Of a stretch of DNA of 64,000 nucleotides, positions 1 to 8,394 are shown in pieces (within the stretch, counting starts at the first letter, position 1; each line of letters begins with the position of its first letter). The notes under the pieces were generated by a model. The model had not been told where the DNA came from. It did no database searches and saw only the letters and a program-made list of their open reading frames with translations. The position numbers and the translations under genes are program-made. Source of the stretch: Rhizophagus prolifer (lineage: Eukaryota; Glomeromycota; Glomeromycetes; Glomerales; Glomeraceae); assembly GCA_019425655.1 (NCBI GenBank), contig NQWY01033760.1, forward strand, positions 124,001 to 188,000, read 5' to 3'.

Positions 1-136
1 GTATTTTAGACGTGTATTGTGTAATTTGTTAGGAAACGAAATCGAGTCTGGCGAACTTCCTGAGGATTTGGATTTGGTAGGAAAAGTTGTGGCAGATATT
101 TGCTATTTTAACGCTAAAGAATATTTCAACTTTTAA
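1..136 (+). CDS. uxaC: Glucuronate isomerase, C-terminal end (partial)
   Basis: Only the last 44 codons are in the window, read from base 2 and ending in TAA at 134-136. The peptide begins YFRRVLCNLLG and ends with DICYFNAKEYF followed by a final NF. This is the conserved C-terminus of UxaC, which interconverts glucuronate/fructuronate and galacturonate/tagaturonate. Position supports the call: it is the first gene of a run of hexuronate genes on the same strand. The rest of the gene lies to the left of the window, so length and start cannot be judged. Confidence 0.82.
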   Translation, partial: YFRRVLCNLLGNEIESGELPEDLDLVGKVVADICYFNAKEYFNF

Positions 137-140
137 TATT

Positions 141-226
141 GTCATCCTGAGGCTCTCGAAGGATTTCAGAATAATTAGGGCAGCTTAATCCGCCTGTAGT
201 TTATCCTGAGCTTGTCGAAGGGCTCC
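141..226. repeat. Two copies of a CTGAG-cttgtc-GAAG dispersed repeat
   Basis: Positions 147-161 and 206-220 carry two related 15-mers of the type CTGAGCTTGTCGAAG; the first copy is diverged. The same word recurs at 5548-5617 and 18798-18871 as inverted pairs. This marks it as an interspersed REP-like repeat of the chromosome rather than a regulatory site of this operon. Confidence 0.6.
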
Positions 227-360
227 CGCTCAAGTCGGGCTGCGAGTGATTCAACAGATAAAAAGCTTATTTAAGCGAAGCGGCTTTGCGACCATAAAAG
301 CATTGAATTAAATAAAAAATCTTTGCGGACTTTGCGTTCAAAAAAGAATTAGAATAAAAA

Positions 361-708
361 ATGGAAACAAAACAAACATCCAAAATATATTACAAATCCG
401 ATTCAACCGAATGGGAAAAAATAGATGAATACATCGACCGCCAAATTGTAGGCTACGATGAATCTGTAATGATGGTAAATGTCCGTTTCAAAAAAGGCGG
501 AATTGGATACAAACACAAACATCCTCACATCCAAGTGACTTACGTTGCAGAAGGAAAATTTGAAGTCAACATCGGAGAAGATATTTCAATTTTGAAAAAA
601 GGCGATTCGTTCTTCGTTCCTTCCAATGTTCTTCACGGCGTCGAATGTCTGGAAGACGGAATTTTGGTAGATGTTTTCAGTCCATTTAGAGAAGATTTTA
701 TAAAGTAA
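361..708 (+). CDS. kdgF: KdgF-like cupin (uronate linearisation)
   Basis: A 115-residue single-domain cupin. The first cupin motif is visible around residues 51-66 (KHKHPHIQVTYVAEGKF, with the metal-binding His pair and an acidic residue later). The second is near residues 82-95 (GDSFFVPSNVLHGV, with the last metal His). KdgF proteins convert unsaturated or cyclic uronates to linear keto-acids that enter the KDG pathway. The length suits the family. It sits between uxaC and kdgK, 38 bases before the kinase start, so it is almost certainly co-transcribed with the operon. The exact substrate is inferred from context; another small cupin function cannot be ruled out. Confidence 0.75.
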   Translation: METKQTSKIYYKSDSTEWEKIDEYIDRQIVGYDESVMMVNVRFKKGGIGYKHKHPHIQVTYVAEGKFEVNIGEDISILKKGDSFFVPSNVLHGVECLEDGILVDVFSPFREDFIK

Positions 709-746
709 AAACTGAAACCTTCAAGGTTTAGAAAAAATAAAAATTA

Positions 747-1751
747 ATGAGCAAAGTTGTAACCTTTGGCGAAGTGTTGATGAGATTGTCTCCGTCCGAC
801 AGCAAAATGTTGAGACAAAGCCGCGAAATGGAATTCTTTTTCGGGGGAACAGAAATGAATGTCGGTGCGTCTTTGGCAATTATGGGATGCGAAACAAGAC
901 AAATCACAAACGTTTCCGATTGTTTCATCGGGGATTCTGCCATTGCAACAATGAAAAGTTACGGAATTGACACACAATTCGTCAATAGAACAGAACATCC
1001 GATTGGTTTATACTTCCTGGAAGTTGGTTCAGCAATGCGCGCCAGCAGAATTTCGTACAACAGATTAAATGGGTCTTTTGCGAACATCAAACCTGAACAA
1101 GTAGATTGGGAAAAAGCTCTGGAAGGTGCTGGGTATTTCCACTGGACAGGCATTTCTCCCGGAATTTCGGAAGGTGCTTACGAAACTTTGAAGCAAGGTT
1201 TACAATTAGCTTACTCAAAAGGAATCGAAATCACGGCTGACCCTGCGTATCGTTCCAATCTTTGGAAATACGGAAAAGAAGGATTCACAGTTCTTAAAGA
1301 ACTCATCTCCTACTCTACGATTTTCATCGGTGGTGTGAACGAAATCAATGAAATCTTAGGGACATCTTTCGGATATGATAAAGACAGTTTTATTAAAGCT
1401 GCTGAGACATTAATGAAAGAAATTCCTTCTATCAAAAAAGTGTTTGACAAAACAAGAATTGGAGTTACTGCGAGTAATCAGGCAACTCAAGGAAGAGCTT
1501 TGGTTAACGGACAATATTTCGAAACCGAAAGCCTGGAAGTGAATCCCGTTGTGGACAGAATCGGAACCGGAGATGCATTTGCGGCAGGTTTGATCTATGG
1601 TTTAATTCACTTCGACGATGAAAAAGCATTGAAGTTTGCCAATGCAGCTTGCGCCATCAAACATACCATTTTGGGTGATGTAAATCTGAGTAGCGTTAAT
1701 GATATTCTGGAAGTAATGAATGGCAATTTAGGAGGAAGAATTAAAAGATAG
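747..1751 (+). CDS. kdgK: 2-dehydro-3-deoxygluconokinase (PfkB family)
   Basis: A 334-residue PfkB/ribokinase-family sugar kinase. The N-terminal glycine-rich stretch FGGTEMNVGASLAIMG lies at about residues 32-47. The PfkB signature with the catalytic Asp, DRIGTGDAFAAGL, is near residues 270-282. KdgK phosphorylates 2-keto-3-deoxygluconate to KDPG. The aldolase for that product is the next gene, which makes the assignment strong among the many PfkB kinases. The ATG at 747 follows an A-rich leader, as usual in this phylum. Confidence 0.9.
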   Translation: MSKVVTFGEVLMRLSPSDSKMLRQSREMEFFFGGTEMNVGASLAIMGCETRQITNVSDCFIGDSAIATMKSYGIDTQFVNRTEHPIGLYFLEVGSAMRASRISYNRLNGSFANIKPEQVDWEKALEGAGYFHWTGISPGISEGAYETLKQGLQLAYSKGIEITADPAYRSNLWKYGKEGFTVLKELISYSTIFIGGVNEINEILGTSFGYDKDSFIKAAETLMKEIPSIKKVFDKTRIGVTASNQATQGRALVNGQYFETESLEVNPVVDRIGTGDAFAAGLIYGLIHFDDEKALKFANAACAIKHTILGDVNLSSVNDILEVMNGNLGGRIKR

Positions 1752-1760
1752 TGATTAAAT

Positions 1761-1828
1761 TCTCTCGCAGATTAAGCAAATTGGGCAAATTTTTAATTAT
1801 CTGCTAAATCAGAACAATCTGCGAGAGA
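1761..1828. repeat. Inverted repeat inside the operon gap (TCTCTCGCAGATT arms)
   Basis: Perfect 13-base arms, TCTCTCGCAGATT at 1761-1773 and its reverse complement at 1816-1828, enclose about 42 bases. They fill the only sizeable gap between kdgK and eda. No T-run follows the second arm, so this looks like a small interspersed repeat or an mRNA-processing hairpin rather than a terminator. Confidence 0.55.
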
Positions 1829-1851
1829 TAAAAAAAATAAAAGTCAAAAAA

Positions 1852-2511
1852 ATGACAAAGATTCAATTAGTTACAAACGCCATCATCAAGCAAGGGCTTT
1901 TGCCTTTGTATTATAATGCTGATGAAACGATAACTTTAGAAATACTGAAATCGCTTTACAAAGCAGGAATCCGAGCAGTAGAATATACAAGCCGAGGTGA
2001 ATCTGCACTAAGCAATTTCACAAAAATGGTAGAAATCCGTAATGCCGAAATGCCGGATATGCTGCTTGGAATCGGAACCATTAAAAATCAAAAACAAGCG
2101 GAAGATTATTATAATGTTGGTGCTGATTTTTTCATCAGCCCTGGATTTGTAGCTGAAGTTGCAGAATTCCTGATTCCGAAAGATGTGTTGTACAGTCCGG
2201 GCTGTATGACGCCAACTGAAATCATCGAAGCTGAAAATTCAGGTGTAACATTCGTAAAGTTATTCCCTGGAAATGCTTTGGGAACAGGATTTATGAGCGC
2301 CATAAAAGATGTATTTCCGAACCTGAAATTTATGCCAACAGGCGGTGTTGACACCACCAAAGAAAACATTGAAAGCTGGTTTAAAGCCGGCGTTTCCGCT
2401 GTTGGAATGGGAAGTAAGTTAGTTAGTAAAGAACTAATGGCTGCCAAAGATTACGCAACTATCGAAAACGAAACGAAAAAAGTATTGGACATCATCCAAT
2501 CTATCAAATAA
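1852..2511 (+). CDS. eda: KDPG/KHG aldolase
   Basis: A 219-residue class I aldolase of the Eda family, the usual size. Family motifs visible are AVEYTSRGESAL with the base Glu region near residue 40, FFISPGFVAEVAEF near 100, SPGCMTPTE near 120, and TFVKLFPGNA with the Schiff-base Lys near residue 136. A GGVDTTKEN loop follows near 165. It cleaves 2-keto-3-deoxy-6-phosphogluconate to pyruvate and glyceraldehyde-3-phosphate, the last step of the pathway encoded here. It lies 100 bases after kdgK, separated by an inverted repeat, and 32 bases before the transporter. Confidence 0.93.
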   Translation: MTKIQLVTNAIIKQGLLPLYYNADETITLEILKSLYKAGIRAVEYTSRGESALSNFTKMVEIRNAEMPDMLLGIGTIKNQKQAEDYYNVGADFFISPGFVAEVAEFLIPKDVLYSPGCMTPTEIIEAENSGVTFVKLFPGNALGTGFMSAIKDVFPNLKFMPTGGVDTTKENIESWFKAGVSAVGMGSKLVSKELMAAKDYATIENETKKVLDIIQSIK

Positions 2512-2543
2512 TATCAGAACAAAACTAAATTCCTAAAACCAAT

Positions 2544-4073
2544 ATGAGTTCAGTTAAATCCCTAAAACCAAGTAATTTCAGGTGGTCTATTTGCGGACTT
2601 CTGTTCATTGCTACGACCATCAATTATCTTGACAGGCAGGTTCTTTCTTTGACCTGGAAAGATTTTATCCAACCCGAGTTCCATTGGAATAATAATGATT
2701 ATGGAAACATCACGGCATTGTTCTCTATTTTCTATGCAATAAGTATGTTGTTTGCCGGAAAGTTTGTGGATTGGATGGATACGAAAAAAGGATTTCTTTG
2801 GGCAATTTTCATTTGGTCGATTGGAGCTATTTTACACGCATTCTGCGGTATTGCAACTTCGGGAATTTTGACAGGAAACTGGTTGGTAGGCTTTGCAGAA
2901 TCAAAGGAAATTATTGGAACTTTAAACAATATCTCTCTGGTTACAAGCACAAGTGTGACGCTTTTCATCTTTGCAAGATTTGTTTTAGCAGTGGGTGAAG
3001 CGGGAAACTTTCCTGCAGCGATTAAAACCACTGCGGAATATTTCCCTAAAAAAGACAGGGCGTTTTCTACAAGTATTTTCAATGCAGGAGCAACGGTTGG
3101 AGCTTTGGCTGCGCCTGTTACCATTCCTTTCATCGCTAAATCGATGGGTTGGGAAATGGCCTTTATCATCATTGGTGCGCTTGGATTCGTTTGGATGGGA
3201 CTTTGGATTTTCTATTACAAAAAACCCCATCAGCATCCGAAAGTTAATGAGCACGAATTGGCTTACATTCAGCAGGATCAGGATGATGTTGTAGAAGAAA
3301 CAACGGAAGTTCCTCAGAAAAAAATGAGCTTGAAACAAGCTTTTGGATACAGACAGACTTGGGCTTTTATTTTCGGTAAATTTATGACAGATGGAGTCTG
3401 GTGGTTTTATCTCTTCTGGACTCCGGCTTACTTGAGCTCAGTTTACGGAATGGATAGCACGCAAAGTGCATTACCACTCTTCGTTTTGTATATGATAACC
3501 TTGGTTTCAATTGTAGGAGGCTGGCTTCCAAAATATTTCGTAGACAAAAAAGGAATGAATCCTTACGCAGGAAGAATGCGTGCCATGTTGATTTTCGCCT
3601 TCTTTCCATTATTAGCTTTAGTGGCGCAACCTGCAGGACAAATCTCTTATTGGCTTCCAGTTTTGATTATCGGGGTTGCCGGAGCCGCGCATCAGGCCTG
3701 GTCTGCTAATATATTTTCAACAGTTGGCGATATGTTCCCGAAAAAAGCAATCGCAACCATCACAGGAATTGGCGGAATGGCTGGAGGAATCGGTTCTTTC
3801 CTGATTAACAAAGGGTCCGGATTACTGTTCGATCATGCCCACAAAGCCTGGACAACCATTGACGGCGTTCCACTTTTAGAAAAATATCCTGAATTCAAGG
3901 ATACAAGGCTTCCTGATGATCTGTTGATTCAATTGAAAAATTCCGGTGCTGTCATCTCAGACGGTATCGATAAAGGATATATGATTATTTTCTCAATCTG
4001 CGCAGTAGCTTATCTGGTCGCCTGGTTTGTGATGAAATCATTGGTTCCTAAATATAAAATCATTAAAGAATAA
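2544..4073 (+). CDS. exuT: MFS hexuronate transporter (ExuT-like)
   Basis: A 509-residue major facilitator of the anion:cation symporter group. It starts with a first membrane segment containing ATTINYLDRQVLSL, the signature start of ExuT/GudP-like proteins. GEAGNFPAAIKTTAEYFPKKDR, another family hallmark, lies near residues 150-172. About twelve hydrophobic segments are visible. A cytoplasmic loop rich in charged residues lies around 235-265. It would import galacturonate or glucuronate across the inner membrane. Its stop is 4 bases before the ATG of uxaB, so the two are likely translationally coupled. Confidence 0.88.
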   Translation: MSSVKSLKPSNFRWSICGLLFIATTINYLDRQVLSLTWKDFIQPEFHWNNNDYGNITALFSIFYAISMLFAGKFVDWMDTKKGFLWAIFIWSIGAILHAFCGIATSGILTGNWLVGFAESKEIIGTLNNISLVTSTSVTLFIFARFVLAVGEAGNFPAAIKTTAEYFPKKDRAFSTSIFNAGATVGALAAPVTIPFIAKSMGWEMAFIIIGALGFVWMGLWIFYYKKPHQHPKVNEHELAYIQQDQDDVVEETTEVPQKKMSLKQAFGYRQTWAFIFGKFMTDGVWWFYLFWTPAYLSSVYGMDSTQSALPLFVLYMITLVSIVGGWLPKYFVDKKGMNPYAGRMRAMLIFAFFPLLALVAQPAGQISYWLPVLIIGVAGAAHQAWSANIFSTVGDMFPKKAIATITGIGGMAGGIGSFLINKGSGLLFDHAHKAWTTIDGVPLLEKYPEFKDTRLPDDLLIQLKNSGAVISDGIDKGYMIIFSICAVAYLVAWFVMKSLVPKYKIIKE

Positions 4074-4077
4074 AGAA

Positions 4078-5538
4078 ATGGAATATCAAACTAAACAAAA
4101 ACTTAACCGTGAAAACTCAGGTTCGACTGAGAAACTTCCCATCAAATTTTTACAATTCGGGGAAGGTAATTTCCTTCGTGCATTTGTAGATTACCTTATC
4201 GACAAGATGAACAAAGAAGCTGGTTTCAATGCTGGTGTTGCTGTTGTTCAGCCGACTCAGGGTGGTCTTGTTGATATGCTGGAAGAGCAGGATAACCTTT
4301 ACACGCTTTTCATAAGAGGTGTAAAAAAAGGCCAGATCGTGGATGACCAGAGAGTGATTTCTGCAATCCAGCGTTCATTCAGTCCTTATGATAATTATGC
4401 TGAATATCTTGAATTGGCAAAAGGCGAAGACTTACAGTTCATTTTATCTAATACAACAGAGGCAGGAATTGCTTTTGATGAGTCTGAAACGTCTTTAGCT
4501 TTAGGTCCTCATAAGAATTTCCCTGCGAAAGTGACAGCTTTCCTTTACGAGAGATTCAAGCATTTTAATGGCGATACGGAAAAAGGTCTTCACATCATTC
4601 CTTGCGAATTGATTGAAAACAATGCTTTGACATTGAAAGAATACATTCTGAAATATGCCCAGCTTTGGGATCTTGAAGAAGATTTTTCTGCTTGGATAGA
4701 GAATAGCAACTATTTCCACAATACTTTGGTGGACAGAATTGTTCCGGGATATCCAAGAGAAGAAAAAGATGAATATGAAGCTAAGTTGGATTATGATGAT
4801 AATCTGATGGTAGTTTGTGAAGTATTTTTACTTTGGGTTATCGAAGGTGATGAGAAATTGAAAGCCTTGATTCCGTTTGATAAAATTGATGACCAGGTTT
4901 TGGTTGTTGATGATATCACGCCTTACAGAACCAGAAAAGTGAGAATCCTGAACGGTGCTCACACCGCAATGTTGGCATTTTCTATCCTTGACGGAAAAGA
5001 AACTGTGAAAGAAGCTATTGATGCAGATTTTACAGGAAAGTGGATTTCAGAAACGGTTTATAATGAGATCATCCCTACCCTAGATTTATCAACAGAAGAA
5101 TTAACGGCATTTTCGGATGAAGTTTTTGACAGATTCAGAAACCCGTTTTTGAAACATTTGCTTTCTAGTATTGCACTAAATTCGGTTTCGAAGTTCAAAG
5201 TGAGAGTGTTGCCAAGTTTGTTGAAATATGTTGAAATCAAAAATGAATTACCAACTAATTTGACTTTTGCTTTAGCAGCGTTGATTAGATTTTATCAAGG
5301 TGAATTCGACGGAAAACAACTTCCTGTAAGCGATGATGCACCGGTTTTGGAAAGATTCAAAGAAATCTGGTCAACCAACGACCTTGGAGAAGTAGCGAAA
5401 AATGCTTTATCTGAAGTGAGTTTCTGGGATACAGATCTGACTCAGGTTTCTGGATTAACAGAAGCTGTAACCAAGGCTTTAAGTGCAATCGATTCCACAG
5501 GAATTGAAGAAGGATATAAAAGTTTTACTAATCAATAA
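4078..5538 (+). CDS. uxaB: Tagaturonate reductase
   Basis: A 486-residue NAD-dependent polyol dehydrogenase-family protein, the size typical of UxaB. The N-terminal LPIKFLQFGEGNFLRAFVDY stretch (residues 21-40) is the Rossmann nucleotide-binding segment. The central VDRIVPGYPREE and VVDDITPYRTRKVRILNGAHT motifs match the mannitol dehydrogenase fold, with catalytic Lys and Asn-x-x-His. It reduces tagaturonate to altronate. Presence of uxaB and uxaA, and the absence of uxuA/uxuB, indicates the galacturonate branch. Confidence 0.9.
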   Translation: MEYQTKQKLNRENSGSTEKLPIKFLQFGEGNFLRAFVDYLIDKMNKEAGFNAGVAVVQPTQGGLVDMLEEQDNLYTLFIRGVKKGQIVDDQRVISAIQRSFSPYDNYAEYLELAKGEDLQFILSNTTEAGIAFDESETSLALGPHKNFPAKVTAFLYERFKHFNGDTEKGLHIIPCELIENNALTLKEYILKYAQLWDLEEDFSAWIENSNYFHNTLVDRIVPGYPREEKDEYEAKLDYDDNLMVVCEVFLLWVIEGDEKLKALIPFDKIDDQVLVVDDITPYRTRKVRILNGAHTAMLAFSILDGKETVKEAIDADFTGKWISETVYNEIIPTLDLSTEELTAFSDEVFDRFRNPFLKHLLSSIALNSVSKFKVRVLPSLLKYVEIKNELPTNLTFALAALIRFYQGEFDGKQLPVSDDAPVLERFKEIWSTNDLGEVAKNALSEVSFWDTDLTQVSGLTEAVTKALSAIDSTGIEEGYKSFTNQ

Positions 5539-5547
5539 TTGAAAAGG

Positions 5548-5617
5548 CTTCGACAAGCTCAGCCTGACAGTTCTAATAACTGTTAGTATTAGCGATGTCA
5601 CCCTGAGCTTGTCGAAG
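5548..5617. repeat. Inverted repeat of the CTTCGACAAGCTCAG family
   Basis: Perfect 15-base arms, CTTCGACAAGCTCAG at 5548-5562 and its complement at 5603-5617, lie in the 205-base gap between uxaB and uxaA. The same unit occurs singly at 147-220 and as a diverged pair at 18798-18871, so it is an interspersed element. It could fold the operon mRNA and affect uxaA expression. Confidence 0.7.
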
Positions 5618-5743
5618 GGTTTAAGCGTTGAATTGCAGCACCGACCTGGAGTTCATTCGCATCCGGTGGATAACGAGAATGGGCGGAAGGCTGCCAAAAA
5701 ATTAGTCAATGACAACAATTAATTTTTAAATATTTTAGAAATT

Positions 5744-7354
5744 ATGAAGAAAGTATTAAAAGTAAACCCAAAAGACAACATCATTGTTGCTCTGACGGAT
5801 TTGCCTGCCGGAGACATCGTGCATCTGGACGGTGCAGATTACACGGTACTGAAAGATACGAAAGCAAAACATAAATTCGCGGCGGAACATTTTGCTGTGG
5901 GCGACCATATCATTATGTACGGCGTCATCGTTGGAAAAGCGAATCAGCCAATCCAAAAAGGCGAAGTGATTACGACTGAAAATGTAAAACACGAGAGTGA
6001 AGAGGTTTTCAAAAAGACCGGAGATTTGGGTTGGACGCCGCCGAATGTAGACAAATGGAAAGACAAAACCTTCAACGGTTACCATCGTTCCGACGGACAA
6101 GTTGGAACTAAGAATGTTTGGTTATTTTTTCCATTGGTTTTCTGTGAAAACAAAAATATTGAGAAACTGAAAGATATTTTCGAAAACGAATTGTTGCCGA
6201 AAAAAGAAGTTTCTTACAAGAATTTCTTACGCTCTCTGATAGAAGAAAAAAGCGTGGAAGAAGTGGAGGACCAATCCAGAAATGAAAATCTTCTGGATAA
6301 TATCGAAGTGAAGTTTATCAATCATCAAGGAGGTTGCGGCGGAATCCGTCAGGATTCGGAACTGTTGGCAAAACTCCTTGCAGGTTATGTGAATAATCCA
6401 AATGTAGCTGGCGCAACTGTTTTAAGTTTAGGTTGCCAAAATCTTCAGGTTGATATTTTTCAAAATGCTTTGAAGGAAATGAGCCCGAATAGCGATAAAG
6501 AGGTTCTAATATTTGAACAGCAAAAAATCGGGACGACAGACAAGATGTTCCAAATGGTCATTAAAGAGTCTTTCGAAGCGATAAAAAGAGCCAACAAAAT
6601 AGAACGCAAACCTGCACCAGTTTCCAAACTGAGCATTGGTCTGGAGTGTGGCGGTTCTGACGGTTTTTCAGGTATCTCTGCGAATCCGGCTTTAGGCGTT
6701 GTTTCAGATATTTTTGCAGCATTAGGCGGGAAAACAATCTTGGCCGAGTTTCCGGAATTATGCGGCGTGGAGCAGGAATTGATGAACCGATGTGTGGATG
6801 AGGAAAAGGCAGATAAGTTCTTATCATTAATGAAAGCCTTCGAGAAATCCGTTGTGGATGCAGGCTCAGGATTTGATATGAATCCATCGCCAGGAAATAT
6901 CAAAGACGGTTTGATTACCGATGCTATGAAATCTGCAGGTGCTTCTAAAAAAGGTGGAACCGCACCTATCGTTGATGTTCTGGATTACGGAGAATATATT
7001 TCGAAACCAGGTTTGAACTTACTGAACACACCTGGAAACGATGCCGAATGTACAACAGGACTAGTCGGCGCAGGTGCAACAGTCGTTTTATTTACCACAG
7101 GTTTAGGAAATCCTATGGGAAATCCAATCGCACCGGTTGTGAAAATCTCCTCAAATACAGCATTGATTAACAGAATGTCGGACATTATTGATGTGAATGC
7201 CGGAACGGTGATTACAGGTGAGAAAAGCATCCAGGAAGTGGGCGAAGAGATCGTAGATTATATTATCGAATTGGCAAGCGGCAACGTAGAGACAAAGGCA
7301 GACCAATTGAAACAAGATGTGTTTATTCCTTGGAAACGAGGGGTATCATTATAA
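5744..7354 (+). CDS. uxaA: Altronate dehydratase
   Basis: A 536-residue UxaA/GarD-family dehydratase. An N-terminal SAF-like domain covers about residues 1-100. The catalytic part includes HQGGCGGIRQDSELLAKLL near residues 198-216, GLECGGSDGFSGISANPALG near 303-322 and a Gly/Cys-rich LLNTPGNDAECTTGLVGAG near 425-443. The conserved Cys residues suit iron binding. It converts altronate to 2-keto-3-deoxygluconate, the substrate of KdgK upstream. Last gene of the operon; a terminator follows 30 bases after the stop. Confidence 0.92.
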   Translation: MKKVLKVNPKDNIIVALTDLPAGDIVHLDGADYTVLKDTKAKHKFAAEHFAVGDHIIMYGVIVGKANQPIQKGEVITTENVKHESEEVFKKTGDLGWTPPNVDKWKDKTFNGYHRSDGQVGTKNVWLFFPLVFCENKNIEKLKDIFENELLPKKEVSYKNFLRSLIEEKSVEEVEDQSRNENLLDNIEVKFINHQGGCGGIRQDSELLAKLLAGYVNNPNVAGATVLSLGCQNLQVDIFQNALKEMSPNSDKEVLIFEQQKIGTTDKMFQMVIKESFEAIKRANKIERKPAPVSKLSIGLECGGSDGFSGISANPALGVVSDIFAALGGKTILAEFPELCGVEQELMNRCVDEEKADKFLSLMKAFEKSVVDAGSGFDMNPSPGNIKDGLITDAMKSAGASKKGGTAPIVDVLDYGEYISKPGLNLLNTPGNDAECTTGLVGAGATVVLFTTGLGNPMGNPIAPVVKISSNTALINRMSDIIDVNAGTVITGEKSIQEVGEEIVDYIIELASGNVETKADQLKQDVFIPWKRGVSL

Positions 7355-7383
7355 ATATTTGAATTTTTAAGGTTTTTATTTTT

Positions 7384-7424
7384 AAAGGGCATTTCTTCTT
7401 TTTGAAGAGTGCTCTTTATTTTTT
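7384..7424 (+). terminator. Rho-independent terminator of the hexuronate operon
   Basis: AAAGGGCA plus TTTCTTC pairs with GAAGAG plus TGCTCTTT around a short T loop (7384-7417), followed by ATTTTTT. It lies just after the uxaA stop and is correctly oriented for it. Confidence 0.75.
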
Positions 7425-7516
7425 AATCGATGTTATCAAAGACTGAGCAATTCGCTTATTAATTTTATTCAGCTAAATCACCACTATACGTTAAGGCAAA
7501 TTTAGGCTTATACCTT

Positions 7517-7597
7517 GATAAGAGTATGACTTATGCTCCGATAAGAGTATGACTTATGCCTCGATAAGACCAAGACTTATGCCCCGATAAGACTCAT
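7517..7597. repeat. 23-bp tandem repeat, three full units and a partial
   Basis: Units start with GATAAG and contain gACTTATGc at 7517-7539, 7540-7562 and 7563-7585. A partial unit begins at 7586, and the tail of a unit precedes 7517. Units 1 and 2 differ only in the last bases. Each unit can fold as a TAAG...CTTA hairpin. It lies between the uxaA terminator and the convergent DUF4469 gene, outside any coding frame I would accept. Confidence 0.85.
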
Positions 7598-7614
7598 CAT
7601 CCACAAAAGAGATC

Positions 7615-8346
7615 CTACTCCACACTCAACACCTTATTATATGCTGCGGTCCTGGAAGCTTTCAACAAGTTACTTCCGGAGTACTGACTGGTAACCTCCA
7701 AATAGTAGCTGCCAGTCTGAAGCTCAGGAATAATGATGATCAACTCTGATGCTTTGTTCACTACGATATCATCTGCAGGAACTCTTGTCTTATCATTAGT
7801 TGCGCTATTAACGAAGTAGATACCATTATCAGGATGATCTCCGGCTAATTTTATCCCTTTGCCTTTGATCTTCAGGTTTCTGCCGGGTGAGATTATATTA
7901 TTAATGGAACCACTCTTCATATCTGTCACCTGATAGATGACAGATCCCTTCTCGGCTACACCAAGAATATTAACCTGGATGTCGGGAATCATTGCTCTCA
8001 TTCTTTCACCCTGATTGAACTGGAAAAGAATCTTATGCTTATTCTGGTCAAAAGTCTCTGACAGACTGTTAAAAACACCGCGAATCTTGGTACCGGCCGT
8101 AAAATAGCCGGTATTAATAGTAAAACCATCGCAAAGCTGGTAAGCCATCTCTTTCAGAAAAAGCGTTGCAGCATACTCCATTGCCGATGCAGATATATCT
8201 GCTCCGCCCCTATTGACAGCAGCCTCACAGATTTGTTTGATATTGAGCGACTCTTCACTAATGGTACGCGCCAGATAATCGGCAGAATCATTTTTTGTTA
8301 AAAGATTCTCATAAAGATGAGCATTAATTGTATGTAGAAGGGGCAT
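7615..8346 (-). CDS. HU-like DNA-binding / DUF4469 domain protein
   Basis: A 243-residue protein of a Bacteroidota family joining an N-terminal HU-like domain (about residues 1-130) to a C-terminal DUF4469 Ig-like beta domain (about 140-235). The first includes LNIKQICEAAVNRGGADISASAMEYA and the GFTINTGYFTAGTKIRGVF stretch. There is no signal peptide or membrane segment. The biochemical role of the family is unknown; a nucleoid-associated function is only suggested by the HU fold. It is a single gene, transcribed toward the 23-bp repeats, and probably not linked to either flanking operon. Confidence 0.8.
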   Translation of the reverse strand: MPLLHTINAHLYENLLTKNDSADYLARTISEESLNIKQICEAAVNRGGADISASAMEYAATLFLKEMAYQLCDGFTINTGYFTAGTKIRGVFNSLSETFDQNKHKILFQFNQGERMRAMIPDIQVNILGVAEKGSVIYQVTDMKSGSINNIISPGRNLKIKGKGIKLAGDHPDNGIYFVNSATNDKTRVPADDIVVNKASELIIIIPELQTGSYYLEVTSQYSGSNLLKASRTAAYNKVLSVE

Positions 8347-8394
8347 AATTTAATCATTTATGTTATCCCTAATATACAATTATTTTAAGAACTA

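Noticed and set aside
2732-3338. Long antisense frames inside the transporter gene
   Set aside because: They are shadows of exuT codons, with no start context and no known motif. The same holds for the antisense frames in kdgK, uxaA and the GHKL genes.
7517-7597. Possible CRISPR array
   Set aside because: Units are head-to-tail tandem copies without spacers.
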